Assembly: GCA_024639625.1 (NCBI GenBank)
Contig: JAHEIA010000025.1
Location: 1 to 12,906 of the forward strand
Origin: Chromatiales bacterium
GTDB taxonomy: Bacteria > Pseudomonadota > Gammaproteobacteria > Chromatiales > Chromatiaceae
Direction: 5' to 3'
Length of the DNA: 12,906 nt
Part shown: in pieces, positions 5,931 through 12,906 of the stretch
Layout of the letters: every line of letters begins with the position of its first letter
Position numbering within the stretch: the first letter of the stretch is position 1
Translations under genes and position numbers: made by a program
The notes under the pieces: model-generated
Told to the model about the DNA's origin: nothing
What the model saw: the letters and a program-made list of their open reading frames with translations, nothing else
Database searches by the model: none

Positions 5931-7280
5931 TACGGTCAGGCGATCAACCAGCCAGGAACCACTGTGGATACTCCCGCGACGATCGACATCCCTACCCACC
6001 GCGAGCAATCCGCTGAAGATGGTTTTCAGGTTCCCAGCAATCGTCACCTCCTCCACCGGGTGCACCAATTCGCCGTCCTCCACCCAGAAACCGGCGGCAC
6101 CGCGAGAGTAATCTCCGGTCACCATATTAACCCCCTGTCCCATGAGTTCGGTGACCAACAGACCGGTTCCCAACTCACGCAACAGGTCGGCAAGGTCTTG
6201 CCTGCCCGATTCGATGCTGAGATTGCGCACCCCCCCCGCATTACCCGTGGTCTGCATGCCGAGCTTGCAAGCGGAATACGCATCCAAAACGTACCCCTGG
6301 AGCACACCGTCACGCACCAGGTCGCGAGGCAGCGTCGCTACACCCTCTGAATCGAAGCTGGAACTCGCCAAGCCGCGAGGTAACAAGGGGTTTTCGTGGA
6401 TGCGCACGAATTCCGGAAAAACCGTCGCGCCGAGATGATCCACCAGGAACGAGGCCTTGCGATAAAGATTGGAGCCGCGGACCGCACTGACGAAACTGCG
6501 CAATAGGCTTGCAGCGATGTCCGCACGAAACACGACCGGGACTTGGCAGGTCGCTATGCGCCGCGCCCCCAGCCTGGCCAGCGCGCGTTTCGCCGCCGTT
6601 CGCCCGACAGACTCGGCGCTATCGAGATCCTCCGCCGCGCGCCCCAGGGTATACCAATAGTCCCGCTGCATGGCGCCTTCTTGCTGCGCGATCACTGAGC
6701 AGCTCAAACTGTGGCGAGTGCTGGGGAATCCGCCGACGAAGCCATGGCTGTTGGCGTAGACATGCAGCCCCGCGTTCGAGTTGAGGCTCGCACCCTCCGA
6801 GTTTTCGATCCGCGAATCGAAATCGATCGCGACCTGCTCACAGGTCGTCGCCAGTCGAATCGCGGCATCCACAGAAAGGTCCCACGGGTGGTAGAGATCG
6901 AGATCCGGGATTTCGCTGGCCATCCGCTCTTCGGGAGCCAACCCGGCACAAGGGTCCTCCATAGTATAGCGGGCAATATTGCAGGCAGCCTGCACGGTCT
7001 CGCGCAGAGCTTCCGCATTGAGGTCCGAGGTACTAGCAGAGCCCTTGCGGTGCCCGAAGTACACGGTCACGGCCAACCCGTTGTCTCGGGTGTGCTCCAC
7101 GGTCTCCAATTCCCCCATGCGCACGGCGACCGACAAGCCGGTATCCGAGCTGACACCAGCCTCCGCTGAACTGGCGCCCCGTTTCTTCGCTTCTGCCAGG
7201 AGATCGGCCACCACCTGCTCTAATTGAGCCTGGCGCTGGCTGCGCTCTGTATGCACGTCAACCGAAGACCGCTGATTCAT
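5919..7280 (-). CDS. pmbA: Metalloprotease subunit PmbA/TldE
   Basis: This 453-residue protein belongs to the TldD/PmbA family, PmbA (TldE) branch. It carries NGLAVTVYFGHRKGSASTSDL at about 67-87, SFDSEGVATLPRDLV near 308-322, TTGNAGGVRNL at 344-354 and GVNMVTGDYSRGAAGFWVEDGEL at 383-405. Like other PmbA proteins it lacks the HExxxH zinc motif, which its partner TldD supplies. Together they form a heterodimeric protease that unfolds and cuts peptides; known E. coli roles are microcin B17 maturation and CcdA degradation. The start at 7280 has GGGGGGCGAG immediately upstream as ribosome site. It begins 12 bases after the tldD stop, so the two are one transcription unit. A run of 8 G (6230-6237 on the plus strand as C) encodes part of the conserved NAGGV motif. 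Confidence 0.95.
   Translation of the reverse strand: MNQRSSVDVHTERSQRQAQLEQVVADLLAEAKKRGASSAEAGVSSDTGLSVAVRMGELETVEHTRDNGLAVTVYFGHRKGSASTSDLNAEALRETVQAACNIARYTMEDPCAGLAPEERMASEIPDLDLYHPWDLSVDAAIRLATTCEQVAIDFDSRIENSEGASLNSNAGLHVYANSHGFVGGFPSTRHSLSCSVIAQQEGAMQRDYWYTLGRAAEDLDSAESVGRTAAKRALARLGARRIATCQVPVVFRADIAASLLRSFVSAVRGSNLYRKASFLVDHLGATVFPEFVRIHENPLLPRGLASSSFDSEGVATLPRDLVRDGVLQGYVLDAYSACKLGMQTTGNAGGVRNLSIESGRQDLADLLRELGTGLLVTELMGQGVNMVTGDYSRGAAGFWVEDGELVHPVEEVTIAGNLKTIFSGLLAVGRDVDRRGSIHSGSWLVDRLTVAGS
6230..6237. repeat. Homopolymer C8 (G8 in pmbA sense)
   Basis: Eight consecutive C on the plus strand read as GCG GGG GGG GTG in pmbA, encoding AGGV of the conserved TTGNAGGVRN segment. The frame is intact through it. 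A one-base slip would truncate PmbA about 100 residues early. Confidence 0.9.
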
Positions 7281-7292
7281 CTCGCCCCCCGC

Positions 7293-8735
7293 TCAAGCTG
7301 AGGTTCCGCCGACTGTAAGTTCGTCGATCCGCAGCGTGGGCTGGCCAACACCGACGGGGACACTCTGGCCGTCCTTTCCACAGGTACCCACGCCACCGTC
7401 TAAGCGCAGGTCGTTGCCGATCATGCTCACTCGAGTAAGCACGTCGGGGCCATTACCGATCAGGGTCGCGCCTTTCACCGGGCGCGTAATCTTGCCGCTC
7501 TCGATCAGGTAGGCCTCGCTGGCGGAGAAGACGAACTTCCCCGAAGTAATGTCCACCTGCCCGCCACCGAAATTTACTGCGTACAAGCCCCGATCCACCG
7601 ACTGTACGATCTCCTGCGGGTCGTATTCGCCCGCCAGCATGTAGGTGTTAGTCATGCGCGGCATCGGTAGGTGGGCGTAGGATTCGCGGCGCCCATTCCC
7701 GGTCGACGCTGTGTTCATGAGACGCCCATTTAGCCGATCCTGCATGTACCCGCGCAGAATTCCATTCTCGATCAGAGTCGTACACTGGGAAGAAACCCCT
7801 TCGTCGTCAATATTCAATGACCCGCGCCGGCCCTCCATGGTCCCGTCGTCGACGACCGTGCACCCCGGAGATGCCACCCGATCGCCGATTCGACCGGAGA
7901 ACGCCGAGGTGCCTTTTCGGTTGAAGTCTCCCTCCAATCCATGCCCAATCGCCTCGTGCAACAAAACACCGGGCCACCCGGGACCGAGCACTACGGTCAT
8001 GGTACCCGCCGGGGCGGCCGCGGCCTCCAGGTTTACGGTTGCCTGGCGAACCGCCTCCTGTGCATAGCCGATGGCCCTTTCCTGCCGCAAAAAGAACGCA
8101 AGTGATTGCCGCCCACCCCCCCCCGCGCTTCCCTGCTCGCGCCGACCGTCCTGCTCAGCGATCACGCTGACGTTCAGTCGAACCAAGGGCCGCACGTCCG
8201 CGCTGAGAGAGCCGTCCAAGGACGCCACCAAGATCACTTCATGCACCGCGGCCAAGCTAACGATCACCTGCTTCACGCGGGGATCCGAGCGCCTCGCCTC
8301 CGCATCCACCTGGCGCAACAAATCGATCTTCTCCTGCTCATTCAGGGACGTCACCGGATCAATCGGCTGGTAAAGCCCCAGGTCCGACCCGCTGCGCTGT
8401 ATTTGCACCCGCCTGTGTCCTCCGGAGCGGGCAATCGCACGCGCCGTCCTCGCGGCTTCGAGCAAAACCGGGAACTGCAATTCGTCGGAGTAGGCAAAAC
8501 CGGTCTTCTCGCCACTCACGGCGCGCAATCCAGCCCCCTGGTCAATGTTGTGACTGCCTTCTTTGATGATGCCGTCTTCGAGTACCCAGGACTCCATCCG
8601 GGTGCTCTGAAAATACAGGTCGGCGGCGTCAACCGCAGACCCAGCGAGCTGACCGAGCAATTGGTCTAGGTCTGCCTGCAAAAGGCCAACGGGGGCGAGG
8701 ATCGCACGCTGGGCGATGTCGAATGCTTCGCTCAT
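7293..8735 (-). CDS. tldD: Metalloprotease TldD (zinc-binding subunit)
   Basis: At 480 residues it is the usual TldD length. The zinc/catalytic motif [11 protein letters not shown] begins at 260 (His260, Glu261, His265), and the third ligand region is [17 protein letters not shown] with Cys452. Other family segments are [20 protein letters not shown] at about 67-86, [19 protein letters not shown] and [15 protein letters not shown]. It pairs with PmbA encoded 12 bases downstream to form the TldD/E protease, which degrades unfolded peptides and modified-peptide precursors. The ATG at 8735 fits the family N-terminus (LLAPVGL-like region soon after); the ribosome site is weak (GGA about 11 bases upstream). 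A hairpin with a T5 tail lies just before it. A G9 tract encodes GGGG at about residues 205-208, in a weakly conserved loop. Confidence 0.96.
   Translation of the reverse strand: MSEAFDIAQRAILAPVGLLQADLDQLLGQLAGSAVDAADLYFQSTRMESWVLEDGIIKEGSHNIDQGAGLRAVSGEKTGFAYSDELQFPVLLEAARTARAIARSGGHRRVQIQRSGSDLGLYQPIDPVTSLNEQEKIDLLRQVDAEARRSDPRVKQVIVSLAAVHEVILVASLDGSLSADVRPLVRLNVSVIAEQDGRREQGSAGGGGRQSLAFFLRQERAIGYAQEAVRQATVNLEAAAAPAGTMTVVLGPGWPGVLLHEAIGHGLEGDFNRKGTSAFSGRIGDRVASPGCTVVDDGTMEGRRGSLNIDDEGVSSQCTTLIENGILRGYMQDRLNGRLMNTASTGNGRRESYAHLPMPRMTNTYMLAGEYDPQEIVQSVDRGLYAVNFGGGQVDITSGKFVFSASEAYLIESGKITRPVKGATLIGNGPDVLTRVSMIGNDLRLDGGVGTCGKDGQSVPVGVGQPTLRIDELTVGGTSA
8116..8124. repeat. Homopolymer C9 (G9 in tldD sense)
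   Basis: Nine consecutive C on the plus strand lie inside tldD and encode most of its GGGG stretch at about residues 205-208. The reading frame continues intact on both sides. The catalytic HEAIGH motif lies downstream of it in the gene, so a slip would remove activity. Confidence 0.9.
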
Positions 8736-8750
8736 GGCATTTCAAATCCG

Positions 8751-8779
8751 ATAAAAACGCAAGCAGGCAGGATGCCTGT
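8751..8779 (-). terminator. Candidate terminator or attenuator between nit and tldD
   Basis: Read on the minus strand, CAGGCA-TCC-TGCCTG forms a 6 bp stem with a triloop (within 8763-8779), followed by CTTGCG and T5 (8753-8757). It lies in the 66-base gap after the nit stop, and its T tract ends only 17 bases before the tldD ATG. The stem is short and the T tract begins several bases after it. The hairpin after pmbA has a similar tail (GCTTGCG then a T-rich run), which gives some support to both. If real, it separates nit from tldD or acts as an attenuator. Confidence 0.4.
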
Positions 8780-8801
8780 CTCTAACGCATGTGGTAGTCG
8801 G

Positions 8802-9632
8802 CTACCGGCATTTCAAGCGGCGATGATGGATCGCGGGGAAGGTACTGCGCATGGTGTCGAAAAATATCCGGTCGAGCCCACCGACGACAACACCGGTTCC
8901 GCGGCGCAAGCGACTCAATACATTACCCCAAGGATCCACCACCATGCTGTGGCCGAAGGTTTCCCGACCGCTGCGATGATATCCACCCTGGGCCGCAGCA
9001 ATCACATGGCAAAGATTTTCGATCGCTCGCGCCCGAACCAGCACCTCCCAATGCGCTCGCCCGGTAACCGCGGTAAACGACGCCGGCAAGGCGATGAACT
9101 CAGCCCCCTGATCCAACAGGGAACGGAACAGTTCCGGGAAACGCAAATCGTAGCAGACCGCCACACCCAGGCGACCGAAAGGGGTTGCAACCGTCACCAC
9201 GGAATCGCCGGGCTCAATGCACTCCGACTCGGTATAGCTCTCGTTGACCTGGAGTAGATGCACGTCGAACAAGTGCATCTTGTCATAGCGAGCGACGCGA
9301 GAACCCGTGTCGTCGTAGACCAAGCAGGCAGCACGCACCTTGCTTGGGTCTCGCGCCTGCAGCGGAACGGTTCCGCCGACCAACCAAACCGCGTAGCGCT
9401 TTGCATTCTGGCGAAGAAATCCTTGCAGGGGACCGATGCCTTCGTCCTCACGGTGCGCCAAGAGATCATGGTCGGTCTTGCCCATGAAGGCGAAATTCTC
9501 CGGCAATACAACCAATCGGGCGCCCGCCGCTGCAGCTTCCGCGATCAGCCGTTCGGCCTCGAGCAGATTTGCCCCAACGTTGGGACTACTCGCCATTTGG
9601 ACAGCCGCGACCTTAGTGGTGTCGTTGATCAT
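8802..9632 (-). CDS. Carbon-nitrogen hydrolase, Nit1/Nit2-type amidase
   Basis: This 276-residue protein belongs to the nitrilase superfamily. The catalytic triad is visible: Glu45 in LVVLPENFAF, Lys118 in YDKMHLFDV and Cys160 in VAVCYDLRFPELFR. AHWEVLVRARAIENLCHVIAAAQGG at about 194-218 and GHSMVVDPWGNVLS at 227-240 are typical of the Nit branch. DKMHLFDV and the overall length favour deaminated-glutathione amidase (Nit1-like, a metabolite-repair enzyme); omega-amidase (Nit2-like) is the alternative and cannot be excluded. It is cytoplasmic, with no signal peptide. In many gammaproteobacteria this gene sits between yhdP and tldD, as here. The ATG at 9632 lacks a ribosome site, and a TATACT promoter element ends only about 20 bases upstream, so the leader would be very short. 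Confidence 0.93.
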   Translation of the reverse strand: MINDTTKVAAVQMASSPNVGANLLEAERLIAEAAAAGARLVVLPENFAFMGKTDHDLLAHREDEGIGPLQGFLRQNAKRYAVWLVGGTVPLQARDPSKVRAACLVYDDTGSRVARYDKMHLFDVHLLQVNESYTESECIEPGDSVVTVATPFGRLGVAVCYDLRFPELFRSLLDQGAEFIALPASFTAVTGRAHWEVLVRARAIENLCHVIAAAQGGYHRSGRETFGHSMVVDPWGNVLSRLRRGTGVVVGGLDRIFFDTMRSTFPAIHHRRLKCR

Positions 9633-9739
9633 CGTTCGCTGCGCGCACCCCAGTATAACGCCCGAGCAGCCGTTTCCGCTGAACCCGGCTCAATCGGTAG
9701 AGCATAGCACCATCCCACTTCTCGAAACTAGAAGCGCCC
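9633..9739. other. yhdP-nit intergenic region with tRNA D-arm-like sequence
   Basis: Besides the nit promoter candidate, the gap holds GCTCAATCGGTAGAGCA at 9688-9704 on the plus strand, which matches the D arm of common bacterial tRNAs (GCTC/GAGC stem, AATCGGTA loop). The bases before it do not pair as an acceptor stem, and the following bases form no anticodon arm (TAGCA does not pair with ACTTC, and U33 is absent). A 5 bp hairpin CTTCT/AGAAG with a 7-base loop follows at 9718-9734, without a T tract on either strand. It is either chance or a relic, not a working tRNA. Confidence 0.25.
9635..9658 (-). promoter_or_regulatory. Candidate promoter (-10 TATACT) immediately upstream of nit
   Basis: On the minus strand TTATACTGGGG starts at 9658, with TATACT at 9657-9652 and a GC-rich discriminator (GCGCGCAGCG). 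It matches the element before rapZ at 19 of 24 positions. No clear -35 hexamer is seen 16-18 bases upstream. Initiation near 9645 would leave about 13 bases before the nit ATG. It lies in the 107-base yhdP-nit gap, so it would uncouple nit from yhdP. Confidence 0.35.
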
Positions 9740-12700
9740 CTACTGCAGAAACTCCTGGTCCGCATCGTCGCCACGGCTCGTTCGATCGGGGCGCGGGATA
9801 GGGCTGATCTCAGGATCCTCCCAAGAACCCGTCACCGAATAGTGGGTACGGGAAATCCTGTCCAGCTGCTGTCCCAACAATTGCTGCGCCACTAGAGCAG
9901 CAGCTCCCGCAGGGATCCCACCGGCGAAGGCGGCGGCTACCGGCACCCCTGTGCTCACATGGGGAGTCACCGTTACGACCTGGTCGTAATCCTTTGCCGC
10001 GACCCCGGTACGGCCCGCGATATCGATGCGTGCGGCGGGCCCCTCCAGAAAGGAGTCGCTGGTGTAGGCATCGCCGTTATCGAGCACAAAATTCGCTTCC
10101 AGAAGGTCGAAGGCAAGCCCCTTTTCGAAGGTATCGGTAAAGTCCAAGCGCAACCTGCGCTGCAAAGCGGACAAACTCATGAGGCCGAACAGGCGACCGA
10201 TCCCGGGGTCAATTTCCACGAAACGCCCCCTGCTCATACGCAGACCGATATCGCCGCTCAGACTGGCGAAGCCGATTGGCAGTGGACTTCCGCTCCAGGA
10301 GATTTTCGCGCTAACCTCCGCCGCTCCTTGCTCCAGATTACTGGACAACCCAAGTTCCCGCGCCAGGGTGCCCGCATCGCGGCTGCTCGCCGTAAACTCC
10401 AAGCTTGTCGCCTGGCCTTCGTCGCGACTCACCCAGGCGCCACTGCTCTCGACATCCAATCGAGGACCGTGCAGCGCGAACGGATCCATCACCAGGCGGT
10501 CGGCTTCGCGCCGCGTCTGCATCATCACGCGGCCCAGCGGGACTCCGTTCAAGGTAACGCGCTCGATCGCGAGACGAAATCCGGGCACGCTCAACGGGTC
10601 GATCCCGGGTTTGGTCCTGTCAGCGGGTTCTTCCAACACTCCCTCGGTAGCCGGCAAATCCGCGAAATTCGACTCCAAATTCAGGTAGTTGAGATCGATC
10701 TCGAGTGGCCGCTTGGAGTGATCGTCTGCGACGAACACGTTACCTTCGAGCTGGCGGCTGGCGAGGCTCCCGATCCAGGCGTGCTGCGCACGATGAAGAT
10801 GCAGCGTGAAATCTTCCAGCTCGAAATCGAGCACGCCCGCCCTGCCGCAACGCAGCTGGATATCCCGCATCTGCGAGGCCAGCAGCGTTGCGGCTTGCTG
10901 GCCGGTCCACCGATCACGCACCAGTTGCACCCAGGGACCGAGGCTGCAAGAATCCAGGTCCGCGATGAGTTGGACGCCACCACCCTGCCAAAGCTCTGCT
11001 TTCCCTGCCGCCAGACGCAGCTGCCCGCCCTGCAGCGATAAATCAGTGCCTGCATCTTGTGCAAACACCAGGATCCCGGTCAGATTCTCCGCATAATTCA
11101 GATCGAGACGCACCCTGTCCGCGTCGGCAAGCGTGGCGTAGAGGCGAAGCTTGCGTATCTCAGGCGCGCTCTTGCCGAGCGGAGACGGCAACTCTAGCGC
11201 GGCACCCTGCAAGTCCGAAGTCACCTCTACACGATACGGCGGCCTTACTCCCGCCTCGAGACTAGGAACCCAAACCGCCAACTCCCAGACCGATTCCCCA
11301 CGCAAGAGATCGAACCCAGCCCCGGGATAGCGCTGCATCAACAGATCTGCCGGGAACACGCCCCGCACGGACACTCGGGTATGCGGAGCAGCCGTACCCT
11401 CCGGCTCGCCTGGTCCAATCTGCAACACCACCGGGACTCCCAACGTTTTCGCTTGGATATCCTCTGCAGAAATTCCGTCCTGGGTGAAGTCCAGGTGTCC
11501 CTGAATCTCCGACAATCGAAAACCAGGGCCCGGAAGGGCAATGTCGGCGCCGTCCCAGGATACCTGGCCGGCCACCGCGAGTTGCTGGTCCGCACTCATC
11601 GGCATCGACAGCGCAAGGTCGACCCGGGAATCGCCGCCCGCCTTTACTAGCGCCGCAAGGTCAGCAAACCGGGAAGCCAGCGGTGTCTCGGCCAGGATAC
11701 GCAGCCCATCCCTGAAAGAGCCTTCGACCGTTCCGCGAACTTGTAGCGGGGTACCCTGCTGCAACTGCTCGATGTACGCCGTAGCCCCCGCAACACGGCT
11801 TTCCAAAAGCATCCCATCGTAGGCCTGGATGGTCATGCTGTTATTGACGAACCGGGTCTCGGCAACCAGCCCCTCCAGACGCGGCCATCCTGGATAATAA
11901 TCGAGCACCAGATCTTCAACCCCGAACACGACCTCGAAATAGCCCTCATTCTCAAAAAAAGGAAAATCATCGAGCTTGCCGCGGAACACCGTACTACCAG
12001 AGGTCACCTTACCGCTCACGATCGCTCGGTCGAGCCAGTCAACGAGCGCCGATGACATGATCCCGGTGGGGTAGTAGCGGCCTGCAGACAAGGCCACACC
12101 GTCTCGAAAATCCGTTTGCAGATCGAGGAATGGGGAATCGCCCGCGCCGGGGATCTCCAGGCGGAGCCGGGTCCGCGTCTGGATGTGCTCATTGGACGCG
12201 ACAATTTCGTCCGCTTTGACTACCAGCGGCGCATCCGCCGGTCCGCGCCACTCGACACGTCCCGCGAGATCTCGCAACCGCAAGCGATCGCGGAATAGGC
12301 CTGGGAAATCCACCGCTACGTTCTGCGAACGGATGTCGGCGCCCCCCCCCTCCTCGTCGAACCAGAAATCCAGATCGACCCCCTGCACGGCAGGCACGCC
12401 CCCTGCGCTTGCGCTGCGGAATCCGCGCAGCCGCCCGCGCGCCGCCCATTCCGTGTTTGCGCCATTCACCTGGAAACGCAGGCGAAGATCGCGCAGTTCT
12501 CCGTCCGGACGCAGCCGCTCGAGCCGCTGTTTCCACTCCATATTGGCTGGCGCCAGGAGCGACACGGCTGCCGCAAGGTCTGCGATACGCAGATATTCGA
12601 ACCCTAAGCGAACTTGGGTGCCGGCCGCTTCGTCCTCAGCCCAAAAGAGGCTTGCATCGCCCGGTGGCCAAACCCGGCCATCGCGGGCGATCTCCAGCCC

Positions 12701-12906
12701 CGCGAGATCCAGTTGCCATCCCCCGGCGATGTTCCGGAGACGAAACCTTGACGAAACGCTCTGCAGAACGAAGCGTTGTGACCCGGCTCGATCCGGCAGC
12801 GGCTCGAGCTCTAGCCCGTCGACTGCTAGCGCCCCGCGAATCGTGGGCACCCCGCCCTGATGCCAATGCCCCCAGACCTCGCCGTCGAGAGTCCCTGCAA
12901 AGAGCC
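9740..12906 (-). CDS. yhdP: YhdP family AsmA-like envelope protein (N-terminus outside window)
   Basis: The frame is open from the window edge to the TAG at 9740-9742, giving 1054 visible residues; the GTG at 12850 is internal, since GTLDGEVWGHWHQGG reads in frame before it. The family is about 1270 residues, so roughly 200 residues with the N-terminal membrane anchor are missing. What is seen is a long beta-rich repeat-like protein typical of AsmA/YhdP/TamB bridges, with the DUF3971-type region, a LSGDIGLRMSRGRFVEIDPGIGRLFGLMSLSALQRR segment that is a hallmark of the C-terminal AsmA-like domain, and a hydrophobic AAAFAGGIPAGAAALVAQQL stretch followed by YSVTGSWEDPEISPI at the end. In E. coli YhdP takes part in phospholipid transport from inner to outer membrane. 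A G9 tract encodes GGG about 170 residues into the visible part. Confidence 0.92.
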   Translation of the reverse strand, partial: LFAGTLDGEVWGHWHQGGVPTIRGALAVDGLELEPLPDRAGSQRFVLQSVSSRFRLRNIAGGWQLDLAGLEIARDGRVWPPGDASLFWAEDEAAGTQVRLGFEYLRIADLAAAVSLLAPANMEWKQRLERLRPDGELRDLRLRFQVNGANTEWAARGRLRGFRSASAGGVPAVQGVDLDFWFDEEGGGADIRSQNVAVDFPGLFRDRLRLRDLAGRVEWRGPADAPLVVKADEIVASNEHIQTRTRLRLEIPGAGDSPFLDLQTDFRDGVALSAGRYYPTGIMSSALVDWLDRAIVSGKVTSGSTVFRGKLDDFPFFENEGYFEVVFGVEDLVLDYYPGWPRLEGLVAETRFVNNSMTIQAYDGMLLESRVAGATAYIEQLQQGTPLQVRGTVEGSFRDGLRILAETPLASRFADLAALVKAGGDSRVDLALSMPMSADQQLAVAGQVSWDGADIALPGPGFRLSEIQGHLDFTQDGISAEDIQAKTLGVPVVLQIGPGEPEGTAAPHTRVSVRGVFPADLLMQRYPGAGFDLLRGESVWELAVWVPSLEAGVRPPYRVEVTSDLQGAALELPSPLGKSAPEIRKLRLYATLADADRVRLDLNYAENLTGILVFAQDAGTDLSLQGGQLRLAAGKAELWQGGGVQLIADLDSCSLGPWVQLVRDRWTGQQAATLLASQMRDIQLRCGRAGVLDFELEDFTLHLHRAQHAWIGSLASRQLEGNVFVADDHSKRPLEIDLNYLNLESNFADLPATEGVLEEPADRTKPGIDPLSVPGFRLAIERVTLNGVPLGRVMMQTRREADRLVMDPFALHGPRLDVESSGAWVSRDEGQATSLEFTASSRDAGTLARELGLSSNLEQGAAEVSAKISWSGSPLPIGFASLSGDIGLRMSRGRFVEIDPGIGRLFGLMSLSALQRRLRLDFTDTFEKGLAFDLLEANFVLDNGDAYTSDSFLEGPAARIDIAGRTGVAAKDYDQVVTVTPHVSTGVPVAAAFAGGIPAGAAALVAQQLLGQQLDRISRTHYSVTGSWEDPEISPIPRPDRTSRGDDADQEFLQ
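12342..12350. repeat. Homopolymer C9 (G9 in yhdP sense)
   Basis: Nine consecutive C on the plus strand read as GAG GGG GGG GGC in yhdP, encoding the GGG of DEEGGGADI. The frame is intact. It is the second 9-base C run in the window and the third of 8 or more, all in minus-strand genes and all G-rich in the coding sense. Confidence 0.9.

Noticed and set aside
5670..6350. 226-codon plus-strand frame from the end of ptsI into pmbA
   Set aside because: It straddles the convergent gene ends and is antisense to conserved PmbA motifs; no family match is recognisable.
9679..9754. Intact tRNA gene around the D-arm-like sequence
   Set aside because: No acceptor pairing, no anticodon stem, no U33, and the 3' half would run into yhdP.
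9959..11041. 360-codon open frame on the plus strand, opposite yhdP
   Set aside because: It is fully antisense to a recognised gene, its translation resembles no family I know, and long antisense frames are common opposite GC-rich genes.

Overview
The window is chromosomal housekeeping DNA from a proteobacterium, most likely a gammaproteobacterium with a fairly GC-rich genome. The clues are the order rpoN-hpf-ptsN-(hprK)-rapZ, a RapZ of E. coli-like length, a YhdP homologue, and neighbouring nit-tldD-pmbA genes. The combination of HPr kinase, mannose-type EIIA, HPr and EI beside rpoN resembles the layout I recall from Xanthomonas-like gammaproteobacteria and, split in two, from betaproteobacteria. 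I cannot name the genus from sequence alone.

Left half, plus strand (1-5889). The 3' end of rpoN (sigma-54) is followed by hpf (short ribosome hibernation factor), ptsN (EIIA-Ntr), hprK (HPr kinase/phosphorylase), rapZ, a stand-alone mannose-family EIIA, ptsH (HPr) and ptsI (EI). The last four genes overlap by 4 bases at every junction (ATGA, ATGA, GTGA), so they are probably translationally coupled. Every phosphorylatable residue is present: EI His197, HPr His15 and Ser46, EIIA-Ntr His67, EIIA-Man His10. No sugar permease (EIIB/EIIC) is encoded here. This looks like a regulatory phosphorelay: PEP to EI to HPr to two EIIA outputs, gated by HprK acting on Ser46.

Right half, minus strand (5919-12906), read from high to low coordinates: a large 5'-truncated yhdP (envelope AsmA-like protein), nit (Nit1/Nit2-type amidase), tldD and pmbA/tldE (the TldD/E metalloprotease pair). 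The two halves converge with a 29-base gap. A hairpin with a T-rich tail lies across the end of pmbA, and a second one lies between nit and tldD. There is no gene-free stretch longer than about 110 bases.

I see no CRISPR array, insertion sequence, rRNA or intact tRNA, and no defence, toxin or biosynthetic module. I do not find an undescribed system here. The points worth a second look are small: a RapZ lacking the basic C-terminal tail of the E. coli protein, a promoter-like motif shared by rapZ and nit on opposite strands, a possible attenuator before tldD, G8-G9 tracts in all three larger minus-strand genes, and a tRNA D-arm-like 17-mer between yhdP and nit.
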